Assembly (NCBI GenBank): GCA_016213675.1 | Contig: JACQZW010000044.1 | Coordinates: forward strand, 124,001 to 188,000 | Direction of reading: 5' to 3' | DNA length: 64,000 bases | Source: Acidobacteriota bacterium | Lineage (GTDB): Bacteria; Acidobacteriota; Thermoanaerobaculia; Thermoanaerobaculales; Thermoanaerobaculaceae | Part shown: piece after piece, positions 56,377 through 64,000 of the stretch | Layout of the letters: each line of letters starts with the position of its first letter | Numbering within the stretch: position 1 is the stretch's first letter | Made by a program: the position numbers and the translations under genes | The notes under the pieces: generated by a model | Told to the model about the DNA's origin: nothing | Database searches by the model: none | What the model saw: the letters and a program-made list of their open reading frames with translations, nothing else

Positions 56377-57321
56377 CTACGGCACGATGGTGATCGGCTC
56401 CGGGGTGAAGCAGAGCAGGAAGATCACGATGCAGAGCCAGGCGAGGAGGCGTCGGCGCGGGTCGAGCGGGGCGTCCTCGTCGGGAAGCCGCGGGTGACGC
56501 ACCCCCATGGCCAGGGCGATCACGGCCCACAGCCACCAGCCTGTCCAGACGAAGCCCAGCGCGATGAGGACGAGAAGCAGCGGCCACGCCCAGCGGCGCT
56601 GCCGGCGTCCAAACATCGCGTAGGTGACGTGGCCTCCGTCGAGCTGGCCGAACGGCAGCAGGTTCAGGGCGGTCGCGAAGAGCCCGAACCATGCCGCGAA
56701 GCCGGTGGGGTGGAGCAGGAGGTCGGATCCCGCACGCAGCTCCGGGTGCAGGAGGCGCCCGACAGCCTTGAACAGGAGGGGTTCGCCGAAGACCCACATC
56801 CCCGACAGCGGCAGCTCACTGACCGGTTGGGACAGGGCGATCCCGAGCACGAGGACAGGCAGCGCGACCACGATGCCGGCGAGCGGCCCTGCGGCGCCGA
56901 CGTCGAAGAGCTCTCGCTTGTTGGCCAGTGGAGTCCTGATCTTGATGAAGGCGCCGAGGGTCCCGATCCCCAGCGGGATCGGAAGAAAGTAGGGGAGGGA
57001 GGCGTCGAGCCGGTGCCTGCGGCAGGCGATGTAGTGGCCCATCTCGTGGGCGAGCAGGATCGACAGGAGAGGAATGGAGAAGGCAATGCCCGACGCCCAC
57101 ATCTTCGGCATGGCCAGCGCCCGACGCAGCGCAGCCAGCGAGGTCAGCTCCGGAATCGCGACATTGGAGAGCCCCACCACGAGCGTGGTCGTGACGAACG
57201 TGAGCAGGAACAGGAGGACGTGGAGCCAGACGTGGCGCGGCGGCGGGGGCTGACGGCGAACGACCCCGACGGGAACGCCGTCGGGGCCGATGATCTCAAC
57301 CTCGAACTGGGGTTCCGACAC
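56377..57321 (-). CDS. M50/site-2-protease-family membrane metalloprotease
   Basis: A 314-aa membrane protein with about seven helices. The zinc motif is HEMGH (residues 92-96) and the third-ligand motif is NLLPFGQLDGGH (around residue 228), in the order typical of site-2 proteases. No PDZ domain is present, unlike RseP. An N-terminal ~30-residue soluble part precedes the first helix. The GTG start lies immediately after the HU stop, so the two genes are probably co-transcribed. Substrate unknown; regulated intramembrane cleavage is the general family role. Confidence 0.9.
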   Translation of the reverse strand: MSEPQFEVEIIGPDGVPVGVVRRQPPPPRHVWLHVLLFLLTFVTTTLVVGLSNVAIPELTSLAALRRALAMPKMWASGIAFSIPLLSILLAHEMGHYIACRRHRLDASLPYFLPIPLGIGTLGAFIKIRTPLANKRELFDVGAAGPLAGIVVALPVLVLGIALSQPVSELPLSGMWVFGEPLLFKAVGRLLHPELRAGSDLLLHPTGFAAWFGLFATALNLLPFGQLDGGHVTYAMFGRRQRRWAWPLLLVLIALGFVWTGWWLWAVIALAMGVRHPRLPDEDAPLDPRRRLLAWLCIVIFLLCFTPEPITIVP

Positions 57322-57591
57322 CTAGTCGATGACCCGGAGCGCCTTGCCCGGCTTGAAGCGGATCGTCTTGCCCGGTGGGATGGCGACCTCGACGCCGGTC
57401 TTGGGGTTGCGGCCGATCCCGCGCTTGCGGTTCTTGACGATGAAGACGCCGAAGCCGCGCAGCTCGATGCGTTCTCCGTGAGACAGCGCATCGCGCATGG
57501 CGTCGAAGATGGTGTTCACCGCATCGCCCGCTTTGGCCTGCGGCAGGTCGACCGCCTCCATCACCTTGCGCACCAGATCGGCCTTGATCAT
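57322..57591 (-). CDS. HU/IHF-family DNA-binding protein
   Basis: An 89-aa nucleoid protein with the usual MIKADLVRKVMEAVDLPQAKAGDAVNTIFDAM start and the beta-arm GIGRNPKTGVEVAIPPGKTIRFKPGKAL. The RNPKTG Pro that kinks DNA is present. IHF-like versus HU identity is not clear. It has its own promoter (57622-57651) and a GAGGAGGG ribosome site, and runs into the M50 gene with no gap. Confidence 0.93.
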   Translation of the reverse strand: MIKADLVRKVMEAVDLPQAKAGDAVNTIFDAMRDALSHGERIELRGFGVFIVKNRKRGIGRNPKTGVEVAIPPGKTIRFKPGKALRVID

Positions 57592-57621
57592 CGCTCCAAC
57601 CCTCCTCGTACCGAGCGCGTC

Positions 57622-57651
57622 ACCCTAATCCGCTCCCGGCCCTTCTGTCAA
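57622..57651 (-). promoter_or_regulatory. sigma70-type promoter of the HU gene
   Basis: On the minus strand TTGACA (57651-57646), an 18-nt spacer and TAGGGT (57627-57622), about 31 nt before the HU ATG. The -35 lies in the 3' end of the upstream MshEN gene. Confidence 0.6.
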
Positions 57652-58755
57652 GCGTGTGCCGGCCCGTATCTTCTGACGCAGCACGAGAACCTCGAGCGTG
57701 AGGCCGAGAAGCCGGGCGACCTCACGAACCGAGGTCATCGGCAGGTCGCCGGCCGGGCCGTCGAGGGCATCCACCCAGACGAACGCCGCCACCTTCCCGC
57801 GCACCCGCACCGGCACGACCGCGGCCTCGCGCGGCGGCGGCGGGCCGAGCGCTGCGAGCAGCGCCGCGTGGCCGTTCCCCCCGCCGAGGGGGCCGACGTG
57901 GAACTCGGCGCCCCGGGTGAGGTTGAGGAAGAGCGACGGCTGGTCGAGGGAAAGGACCAGGTCGTGGAGGTCGTCCTCGTCGACCGCCGGCCCCGCGGCC
58001 GCCCATCCGACCACGCGGTTCTGCTGGAACGAGAACAGGGCCGCACGCGGCGCGACGGTGTGCAGGTAGGAAATGACGAGCGCCGCGGCCCGGTCCCGAT
58101 GCCCGACGTTGGCGAGCGCCTCGGCGAGCTCCTCGGTGCCTCCGCCGGCCGTCCGGAGGGGTTGCACGCCGAGCGCGGCCAGGTCTGGGAATGAGGCGGC
58201 GACGACGGCCGGTCCCTCGAGGTGGCGCGGCTCCATCGTCCGGAAGATCTCGGGAAGTGCCGACTCCATCCGCCAGAACTGGCGCCACTCACGGACGGCG
58301 GTGCGGGCCGGCGGGAGCGGCGCGCCCTCGGTGGCGGCGACGGGGATCGCCAGGGCGGCGGACAACGCTGCCTCGGTGGCGACGTGTGGTCGCACGACCG
58401 AACGGGTGATGCTGGCGATCTCGTCGATGAGCATGACGTCGCTCGGGTTGCTCATCGCCACGTCGAGGTGCCGCCCCTGGCGACCGAAGGCGACCACCAT
58501 GTGCCGGCGGGCGAGGGACGGCGGGATGGCCGCGCGCACCTCGGCCGGGGCAGTGGCCAGGTCGAGCGCCGACGCGGTCGGGCAGCCGGTCTGCTCGGAG
58601 AGCGCCTCGAGCAGCGTCTGGTCGTTGACGAAGCCCAGGCGGACGAGCCAGGTGCCGAGCCGCCCGCCGTTGCGGCGGCAGGCCTCGAGTGCACTGCGCA
58701 GGCCGTCCGCGGAGACGGCCCCCTTCGCGATCAGGATCTCGCCGAGTCGGTCCAC
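57625..58755 (-). CDS. MshEN-domain protein without a type II/IV secretion ATPase
   Basis: A 376-aa soluble protein. Residues 1-150 match the N-terminal domain of PilB/GspE ATPases (MshEN; known to bind c-di-GMP in some members): RLGEILIAKGAVSADGLRSALEACRRNGGRLGTWLVRLGFVNDQTLLEALSEQTG. The remaining ~220 residues look like a GAF-type module, not a Walker ATPase. I choose GTG 58755 because TATACT (58784-58779) lies only 2 nt before a TTG at 58776, so transcription would begin after that TTG, and GGAG lies 10 nt before the GTG. A role in c-di-GMP-linked signalling or pilus/secretion control is inference. Confidence 0.75.
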   Translation of the reverse strand: MDRLGEILIAKGAVSADGLRSALEACRRNGGRLGTWLVRLGFVNDQTLLEALSEQTGCPTASALDLATAPAEVRAAIPPSLARRHMVVAFGRQGRHLDVAMSNPSDVMLIDEIASITRSVVRPHVATEAALSAALAIPVAATEGAPLPPARTAVREWRQFWRMESALPEIFRTMEPRHLEGPAVVAASFPDLAALGVQPLRTAGGGTEELAEALANVGHRDRAAALVISYLHTVAPRAALFSFQQNRVVGWAAAGPAVDEDDLHDLVLSLDQPSLFLNLTRGAEFHVGPLGGGNGHAALLAALGPPPPREAAVVPVRVRGKVAAFVWVDALDGPAGDLPMTSVREVARLLGLTLEVLVLRQKIRAGTRLTEGPGAD

Positions 58756-58815
58756 GTCGTTACTGCTCCAATCCAAGAAGTATAGCGCTGCAGCGGGCTT
58801 CGCATGCGAGCTGCG

Positions 58816-59301
58816 CTAGCCGACCGCCGGCTCGTCGCCCGCCGGTGCAGTGGGGAGGAACATCACCAGGGCGTCCTCGCCGTCCGAGTAGTAGCGGGGG
58901 CGCCGGCCGAGGACGTGGAAGCCGAGGTAGCGATAGAGCATGAACGCCCGCCGGTTCGAGGGCCGGACCTCGAGGATCAGGCCCCGGCCCTTTGACCGTT
59001 CCGCCTCCGCGCGGGCCTCCTCGATCAGTGTCGTGGCTAGGCCACGCCCCTGGTAGATCGGGTGGCTCGCGACCTTGAGGACGTGCAGCTCGTCGACCTG
59101 CCAGCAGGCGAACAGGTACGCGGCCAGCGCGCCGTCGGTGTCGTCGATGACCCTCTGAAAACGCAGTGGCTGGCCGACCTCCTGCAGGTAGAGGTGCCTG
59201 GGCCAGGGGTCGGGGAAGACCTGCGCCTCCAGGGCGGCCACGGCCACGATGTCCTCGGTGACCGCCGGCCGGGACAGGAACCCCTGCGGGAGAGCCGCCA
59301 T
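58816..59301 (-). CDS. rimI: Ribosomal-protein-alanine N-acetyltransferase-like GNAT protein
   Basis: A 161-aa GNAT acetyltransferase with the CoA-binding motif VASHPIYQGRGLATTLIEEARAEAERSKGRGLILEVRPSNRRAFMLYRYLGF, close to RimI. It lies 2 nt after tsaB, the usual tsaB-rimI arrangement, and RimI modifies ribosomal protein S18 in enterobacteria. The ATG at 59301 follows GGAGGAG. The C-terminal tail (APAGDEPAVG) is family-unlike but short. Confidence 0.85.
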   Translation of the reverse strand: MAALPQGFLSRPAVTEDIVAVAALEAQVFPDPWPRHLYLQEVGQPLRFQRVIDDTDGALAAYLFACWQVDELHVLKVASHPIYQGRGLATTLIEEARAEAERSKGRGLILEVRPSNRRAFMLYRYLGFHVLGRRPRYYSDGEDALVMFLPTAPAGDEPAVG

Positions 59302-59303
59302 CG

Positions 59304-59936
59304 TCACGCTCCTCCGAGCGCAGCGACCGCCCCCGGCTCCTCGGCGTAGAGCGGGACGGCCGGCCAGGAGCCGTCGAGCGCGGCCGAACGGGCGAAGGCG
59401 AGGAGCGCCTCGGCGGTCGAGCCGGTCGTCGCAGCGAGCGGCGTGCCGGGAGGGAAGTGCAGGCCTGCCGGTCCGACGACGGGCCACGCCGAGTCCGCCA
59501 GGGCGGCGAGGGGACGAATCTCGATCGGGCCCCGCGGCTCCGGCAGGCCGGCCGAGCGGCCGAACCGCTGCGCGTAGACGAGCCCGCGCCGGGCAGGTTG
59601 GACGGCGACGCAGTGGCCGTCGGTGCGCAACGCCTGGACGAGCAGCGAGGGGATGCCGTAGCAGTCGATCTGCAAGGCGGTCGCGAGCCCCTGCGCGGTG
59701 GCCAGCGCGACGCGGATGCCGGTGAACGACCCGGGTCCCCGGGTGGCCACGACGGCGCCGAGCTCGCGGGCCTCGAGCCCGGACGCGCGGAACAGCAGGT
59801 CGACGGCGGCCATCACGAGCTCGCTCCGCGGCGTCCGTCCGGCGAGGGACACGCCGCCGGGCGGCTCGGCGTCGCCGAGGTCGAGCGCGACCTCCAGGCG
59901 GGGGCCGCAACCGGCAAGCGCAAGAACGGGTCGCAC
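59304..59936 (-). CDS. tsaB: tRNA threonylcarbamoyladenosine synthesis protein TsaB
   Basis: A 210-aa ASKHA-fold protein of the t6A pathway that pairs with TsaD. The signature ATRGPGSFTGIRVALATAQGLATAL is complete, and the start RPVLALAGCGPRLEVALDLG gives the first strand. The GTG start at 59936 lacks a strong ribosome site, so the true start may differ by a few codons. It is coupled to rimI downstream and divergent from the FHA regulator. Confidence 0.88.
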   Translation of the reverse strand: MRPVLALAGCGPRLEVALDLGDAEPPGGVSLAGRTPRSELVMAAVDLLFRASGLEARELGAVVATRGPGSFTGIRVALATAQGLATALQIDCYGIPSLLVQALRTDGHCVAVQPARRGLVYAQRFGRSAGLPEPRGPIEIRPLAALADSAWPVVGPAGLHFPPGTPLAATTGSTAEALLAFARSAALDGSWPAVPLYAEEPGAVAALGGA

Positions 59937-60098
59937 AGCGGGAGTTTCGGACGTGTGCAGCGGATCGTCAAGCGGGAGACCCCGGTTCGGGGATGCGCGG
60001 GTCGGGCCCGCGATCTCGGCAAACCCTGGACAGTCCTGACGGTCGCCTGACGTGAGGACCTCAAAGTGTCTCGGGAATGACGGGTGATCGTGCCGGGC

Positions 60099-60127
60099 TT
60101 GCCTCGGTTGCGTGGATACAGTACGAT
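60099..60127 (+). promoter_or_regulatory. Candidate promoter of the FHA/Fis regulator gene
   Basis: TTGCCT (60099-60104), a 17-nt spacer and TACGAT (60122-60127), followed by GGAGG and ATG at 60153. An in-frame ATG at 60084 lies upstream of this promoter and is therefore unlikely to be used. Confidence 0.5.
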
Positions 60128-60152
60128 CGGGCACGCCGAGCTGGAGGACAGC

Positions 60153-61979
60153 ATGGTTTTGCTCTCGGTCGAGTCGGAAAACGGCGCCGTTCTTACCTAT
60201 CGGCTGACGAAGCTGCAGATTACTGTGGGCTCGTCGAGCAGGAACGACGTCGTCGTGCGGTCTCCGGGTGTCGCCGAACGGCACCTCGTGATCCATCGCA
60301 ACAACGACGTGTTCACCTTCGTGACGACCGACCGCCAGACCGTGGTCCTGAACGGGGAGCGGCGTTCGCGCGGTGTGCTGAACCCGGGCGACAAGCTGAG
60401 GCTGGGAGCCATGACGCTGATCTTCCGCGGCCGCGACGGCACGGAGTCCGTCCTGGTCGCGGAGGCTGCCGCGGCCGCGCAGCCGCCGGCAGCACCCGGG
60501 GCGGGCCCGGCCGGGGTCGAGCAGGTCACCTTCCGCAGCGACCCGGCCGGCTTCTCGGAGAGCCGGACGCGGATCCACGAGCTGTTCCTCAAGGCGCGCG
60601 CCGACAGGTTGCAGCAGCTCGTGGGGCTTCTCCGCGAGGCGCTGCCGGAGGCCGAGGTCGCCGTGGTGGTCCCCGGCGAGACGGACTCCTCCGTCGTGCT
60701 GGCGTCGGTCTGGGGCGGAGACCTGCCGCGACTCACGCGCCGCGTGCTCAACGAGCTCGCGACGCCGGGCCGCTACGCAGTGCTCAACGTCGGGGGCGCT
60801 GCGGTGGCCGTGCTGCCGGTCATCGACCCGCAGGGAAGCCTGGCTGCGATCGTCATGGCGCGTCCGGTCGGGGCCCTCGGGGACGAGGGGATCGCCCTCA
60901 TCTTCGAGGCCGCGAGGCTCCTGGGGCTCAACTGGCAGGAGGTCGAGCGCGAGGACACGACGTTCACCTCGTGGGAGCTCGAGGCCCGCCACCGTCTCGA
61001 CGCGCTCTTGCCGGGCAGCTCGTCGGCGATGCAGGTCCTGCGGAGCGGCCTGGTCGCGGCGGCCCACGGCAACGAACCGGTGCTGATCTGCGGCGCCGAG
61101 GGAACCGGGCGGACCGAGGCGGCACGCATCCTCGCCACCCTCGGCCCGATCGGCGGCCGCGCCGTCCTGGTGTTCGCCGCCCGCGACAACGATGTCGCCG
61201 CACTTCGCCAGGAGCTCTTCGGCCCCTCGGGCCACCCGTCGTTCGGGAGCGAGGCCGGCGGGGTCGTAGGTCGGGCGCGCGGAGGCGTGCTGGTGCTGCG
61301 CAACATCGACCAGTTCCCCCTGCCGGTGCAGTCCGAGCTGGCTGCGTTGATCGCCGCGCAGCAGAGGGAACCGCTGTCGGCGGGGACGATGCGCTGGGTC
61401 GTGACGTCTGGGGAGGACCCCTTGGCGCTGGTCCAGCAGGGTCGGCTGGCGTCCCCGCTGTTCATGGTCGTGTCCCAGCGGATGCTTCGGATGCCGAGGC
61501 TCGCAGAGCGTCGCGAGGACCTGCCGCTTCTCATCGCGGCCCTATTGCGCCGTGCCGCGACGGAGCAGCGCAAGACCCTCCGGGGTATCACCCTGGACTG
61601 TCTGAACGTCCTGCTCGCCCAGCCGTTTCCCGGCGAGGTGGCGGACCTGGTGGGCGAGATCAACCGCCTGGTCACCGCCACCCCGGATGGCGAGATGGTC
61701 AGATGCGACCCACTGGGGCAGGCCGCCAACGGACTGGCCCTGGCCGGCCGGGGCGGGGAGCTGTCGCCCGAACTGGTCGAGCTCCTGGCCTCGGACAACC
61801 TCAAGGAGATGGTCCCGCGGATCGAGCAGCTCCTCATCGATCGCGTGATGCGCCGGTCGAAGGGCAACCAGTCCAAGGCCGCGCGCGTGCTGGGGATCTC
61901 GCGGGGGGCCCTGATCACCAAGCTCAAGGAGTACAGCGTCCCCGACTACCGCTATCTGCGCCGGCGCCGGGCGAGCTGA
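60153..61979 (+). CDS. FHA-domain regulator with degenerate NtrC-like AAA+ and Fis-type HTH
   Basis: A 608-aa protein. N-terminal FHA domain (residues ~1-95, ITVGSSSRNDVVVRSPGVAERHLVIH), which binds phosphothreonine. A GAF-like region follows (~125-265). The AAA+ domain related to sigma54 activators (~285-520) has an altered Walker A, GAEGTGRTEAA (Arg in place of the usual Lys). The GAFTGA loop that contacts sigma54 is missing; GSEAGGVVGRARGGVLVLRNID stands in its place. The C-terminal Fis HTH is NQSKAARVLGISRGALITKLKEY. It is therefore likely a DNA-binding regulator that no longer works through sigma54, possibly controlled by a Ser/Thr kinase such as the one at 33548. Confidence 0.85.
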   Translation: MVLLSVESENGAVLTYRLTKLQITVGSSSRNDVVVRSPGVAERHLVIHRNNDVFTFVTTDRQTVVLNGERRSRGVLNPGDKLRLGAMTLIFRGRDGTESVLVAEAAAAAQPPAAPGAGPAGVEQVTFRSDPAGFSESRTRIHELFLKARADRLQQLVGLLREALPEAEVAVVVPGETDSSVVLASVWGGDLPRLTRRVLNELATPGRYAVLNVGGAAVAVLPVIDPQGSLAAIVMARPVGALGDEGIALIFEAARLLGLNWQEVEREDTTFTSWELEARHRLDALLPGSSSAMQVLRSGLVAAAHGNEPVLICGAEGTGRTEAARILATLGPIGGRAVLVFAARDNDVAALRQELFGPSGHPSFGSEAGGVVGRARGGVLVLRNIDQFPLPVQSELAALIAAQQREPLSAGTMRWVVTSGEDPLALVQQGRLASPLFMVVSQRMLRMPRLAERREDLPLLIAALLRRAATEQRKTLRGITLDCLNVLLAQPFPGEVADLVGEINRLVTATPDGEMVRCDPLGQAANGLALAGRGGELSPELVELLASDNLKEMVPRIEQLLIDRVMRRSKGNQSKAARVLGISRGALITKLKEYSVPDYRYLRRRRAS

Positions 61980-61984
61980 CGGCG

Positions 61985-62386
61985 CTAGCGGTTCTCGAAG
62001 CGGAACGCGGCGGGGAGCAACTCGCTCAGGCTGACCGAGCGAGCGTCACCGCCGTCGTGGTCGGCGAGCACCACCGTCATGTCCTGGTCGAACTCGGCCA
62101 GCACCTGGCGGCAGGCGCCGCACGGCCCGACGTGGTCGTCGTCGGTGACCACCGCCACGGCGATCGGCCGGCCGCCGGCGACGACGGCCGCGGCCACCGC
62201 GTTGCGCTCGGCGCACACGGTGAGGCCGAACGACGAGTTCTCGACGTTGCAGCCGGCAAAGACGCGTCCGTCCTCGACCAGGACGGCCGCGCCGACGCGG
62301 AACTTCGAGTAGGGCGCGTAGGCGTGTTGCCGGGCCTCGCGGGCGGTGCCCAGGAGGCGCTCGGCGGTGGCGGGAGCGAGCGTCAT
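61985..62386 (-). CDS. cdd: Cytidine deaminase
   Basis: A 133-aa homotetramer-type cytidine deaminase. The zinc site is complete: CAERNAV (Cys-Ala-Glu, catalytic Glu) and GPCGACRQVL (two Cys). The substrate segment FRVGAAVL and GCNVENSSFG are typical. It salvages cytidine and deoxycytidine to uridine forms. The start at 62386 is 6 nt from a -10 element, suggesting a leaderless transcript. A longer open frame upstream is an artefact of the icd leader. Confidence 0.92.
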   Translation of the reverse strand: MTLAPATAERLLGTAREARQHAYAPYSKFRVGAAVLVEDGRVFAGCNVENSSFGLTVCAERNAVAAAVVAGGRPIAVAVVTDDDHVGPCGACRQVLAEFDQDMTVVLADHDGGDARSVSLSELLPAAFRFENR

Positions 62387-62392
62387 TGGGGA

Positions 62393-62421
62393 ACCATAGC
62401 CCTTCGCCGTGCGACGCTCAA
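62393..62421 (-). promoter_or_regulatory. Promoter of cdd, leaderless type
   Basis: On the minus strand TTGAGC (62421-62416), a 17-nt spacer and TATGGT (62398-62393). The -10 ends 6 nt before the cdd ATG, and no ribosome site is present. Confidence 0.6.
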
Positions 62422-62440
62422 GTGGCGGGCTTGTGAATTC

Positions 62441-62470
62441 TTGACCAAATCCCGCGGCGGCGTGTACTCT
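62441..62470 (+). promoter_or_regulatory. Promoter of icd
   Basis: TTGACC (62441-62446), an 18-nt spacer and TACTCT (62465-62470), with a ~30-nt leader ending in AAGGAGG before the ATG at 62506. Confidence 0.6.
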
Positions 62471-62505
62471 CCCCAGCGCACGGACGTGCGTAAGGAGGCT
62501 GCGTG

Positions 62506-63750
<1,245 letters not shown>

Positions 63751-63771
63751 CCGCACCCTTACCGGATCGGA

Positions 63772-63800
63772 CCGCCCCGGGTCGTCTCGGCCCGGGGCGG
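63772..63800 (+). terminator. Rho-independent-type terminator after icd
   Basis: A perfect 10-bp stem CCGCCCCGGG / CCCGGGGCGG with a 9-nt loop, followed by TTTCGGTTCT, 21 nt after the icd stop. Confidence 0.75.
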
Positions 63801-63849
63801 TTTCGGTTCTGGCGCCAAGGCTCGGTGTACCATCGCGCAGGAGGCGTGG

Positions 63850-64000
63850 ATGGGGGAGAAGGCCACAGCTTCGGGGGGACGTCCGCCGCTCTCGGCGGTC
63901 GTCACCACGTTCAACGAGGAACACAACATCGGGGACTGCCTCGAGTCTCTCCGGTGGTGCGACGAGATCATCGTGGTCGACTCGTTCTCCACCGACCGCA
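63850..64000 (+). CDS. Family 2 glycosyltransferase, 5' end only
   Basis: The first 50 codons are in the window; the gene runs past the end. After a short lead, LSAVVTTFNEEHNIGDCLESL and CDEIIVVDSFSTDR are the nucleotide-binding start of a GT-A glycosyltransferase, similar to lipopolysaccharide-core (WaaE/KdtX-like) enzymes with the VVDSFSTD acidic turn. AGGAGG (63839-63844) lies 5 nt before the ATG. The exact acceptor cannot be told from this fragment. Confidence 0.85.
   Translation, partial: MGEKATASGGRPPLSAVVTTFNEEHNIGDCLESLRWCDEIIVVDSFSTDR

Overview
The window is 64 kb of GC-rich bacterial chromosome. It is densely packed with housekeeping and respiratory genes on both strands, with many start/stop overlaps. 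Several features point to a Gram-negative aerobe of the Acidobacteriota, perhaps a Thermoanaerobaculia-like lineage: an alternative complex III coupled to an A2-type caa3 oxidase, an S46 dipeptidyl peptidase, a Ser/Thr kinase with a C-terminal TPR region, and outer-membrane beta-barrel proteins. This placement is inferred from gene content only. There is no rRNA, phage, integrase or CRISPR array, and the single tRNA is tRNA-Arg(CCT).

Layout. 0-6.2 kb: S46 peptidase, an enlarged GreA-type factor, a PAS-only sensor, then a 0.56 kb gene-free stretch with a long inverted repeat. 6.2-19.8 kb: one respiratory operon, actABCDEF, a small membrane protein, sco, coxB, coxA, coxC, coxD and a second subunit III. 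It has a clear sigma70-type promoter and an almost leaderless start. 19.8-23.3 kb: a DUF3179 protein and the heme A pathway genes ctaB and ctaA on opposite strands, completing oxidase assembly. 23.3-26.3 kb: queE and an MscS channel. 26.5-30.8 kb (minus strand): a zinc/manganese-type ABC importer (permease, ATPase, binding protein), an outer-membrane protein and a small Cys/His-rich secreted protein. A 187-bp fold-back element sits between the binding-protein gene and the outer-membrane gene. 30.8-33.1 kb: surE-pcm-acyP, a cupin-like gene and tRNA-Arg. 33.1-36.3 kb: G-rich repeats, a gene remnant and a receptor-like kinase with TPRs. 36.4-44.5 kb: an 8-kb surface-protein gene with BNR, pentapeptide, Ig-like, Kelch and parallel beta-helix sections. 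45.6-49.2 kb: a regulatory cluster of anti-sigma-type ATPase, STAS protein, ECF sigma and membrane anti-sigma, followed by a protein of five 74-residue repeats. 49.3-64 kb: a protease/propeller/barrel fusion, PrsW, ssb, murJ, dtd, M50 protease, HU, an MshEN protein, rimI, tsaB, an FHA/Fis regulator, cdd, icd and the start of a glycosyltransferase.

How the parts fit. The respiratory block encodes quinol oxidation (alternative complex III), copper delivery (Sco), a caa3-type oxygen reductase and heme A synthesis. In the ECF cluster, two near-identical promoter-like sequences with the same spacing lie upstream of the sigma gene's likely true start and upstream of the repeat-protein gene. This suggests an autoregulated ECF sigma whose target is the unknown repeat protein, and it is the most attractive lead for an undescribed system. 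Other leads are the pentapeptide-repeat surface protein, the fold-back element, the family of dispersed G-rich repeats, and a recurring pattern of -10 elements placed 6-9 nt before start codons, which suggests leaderless transcripts.
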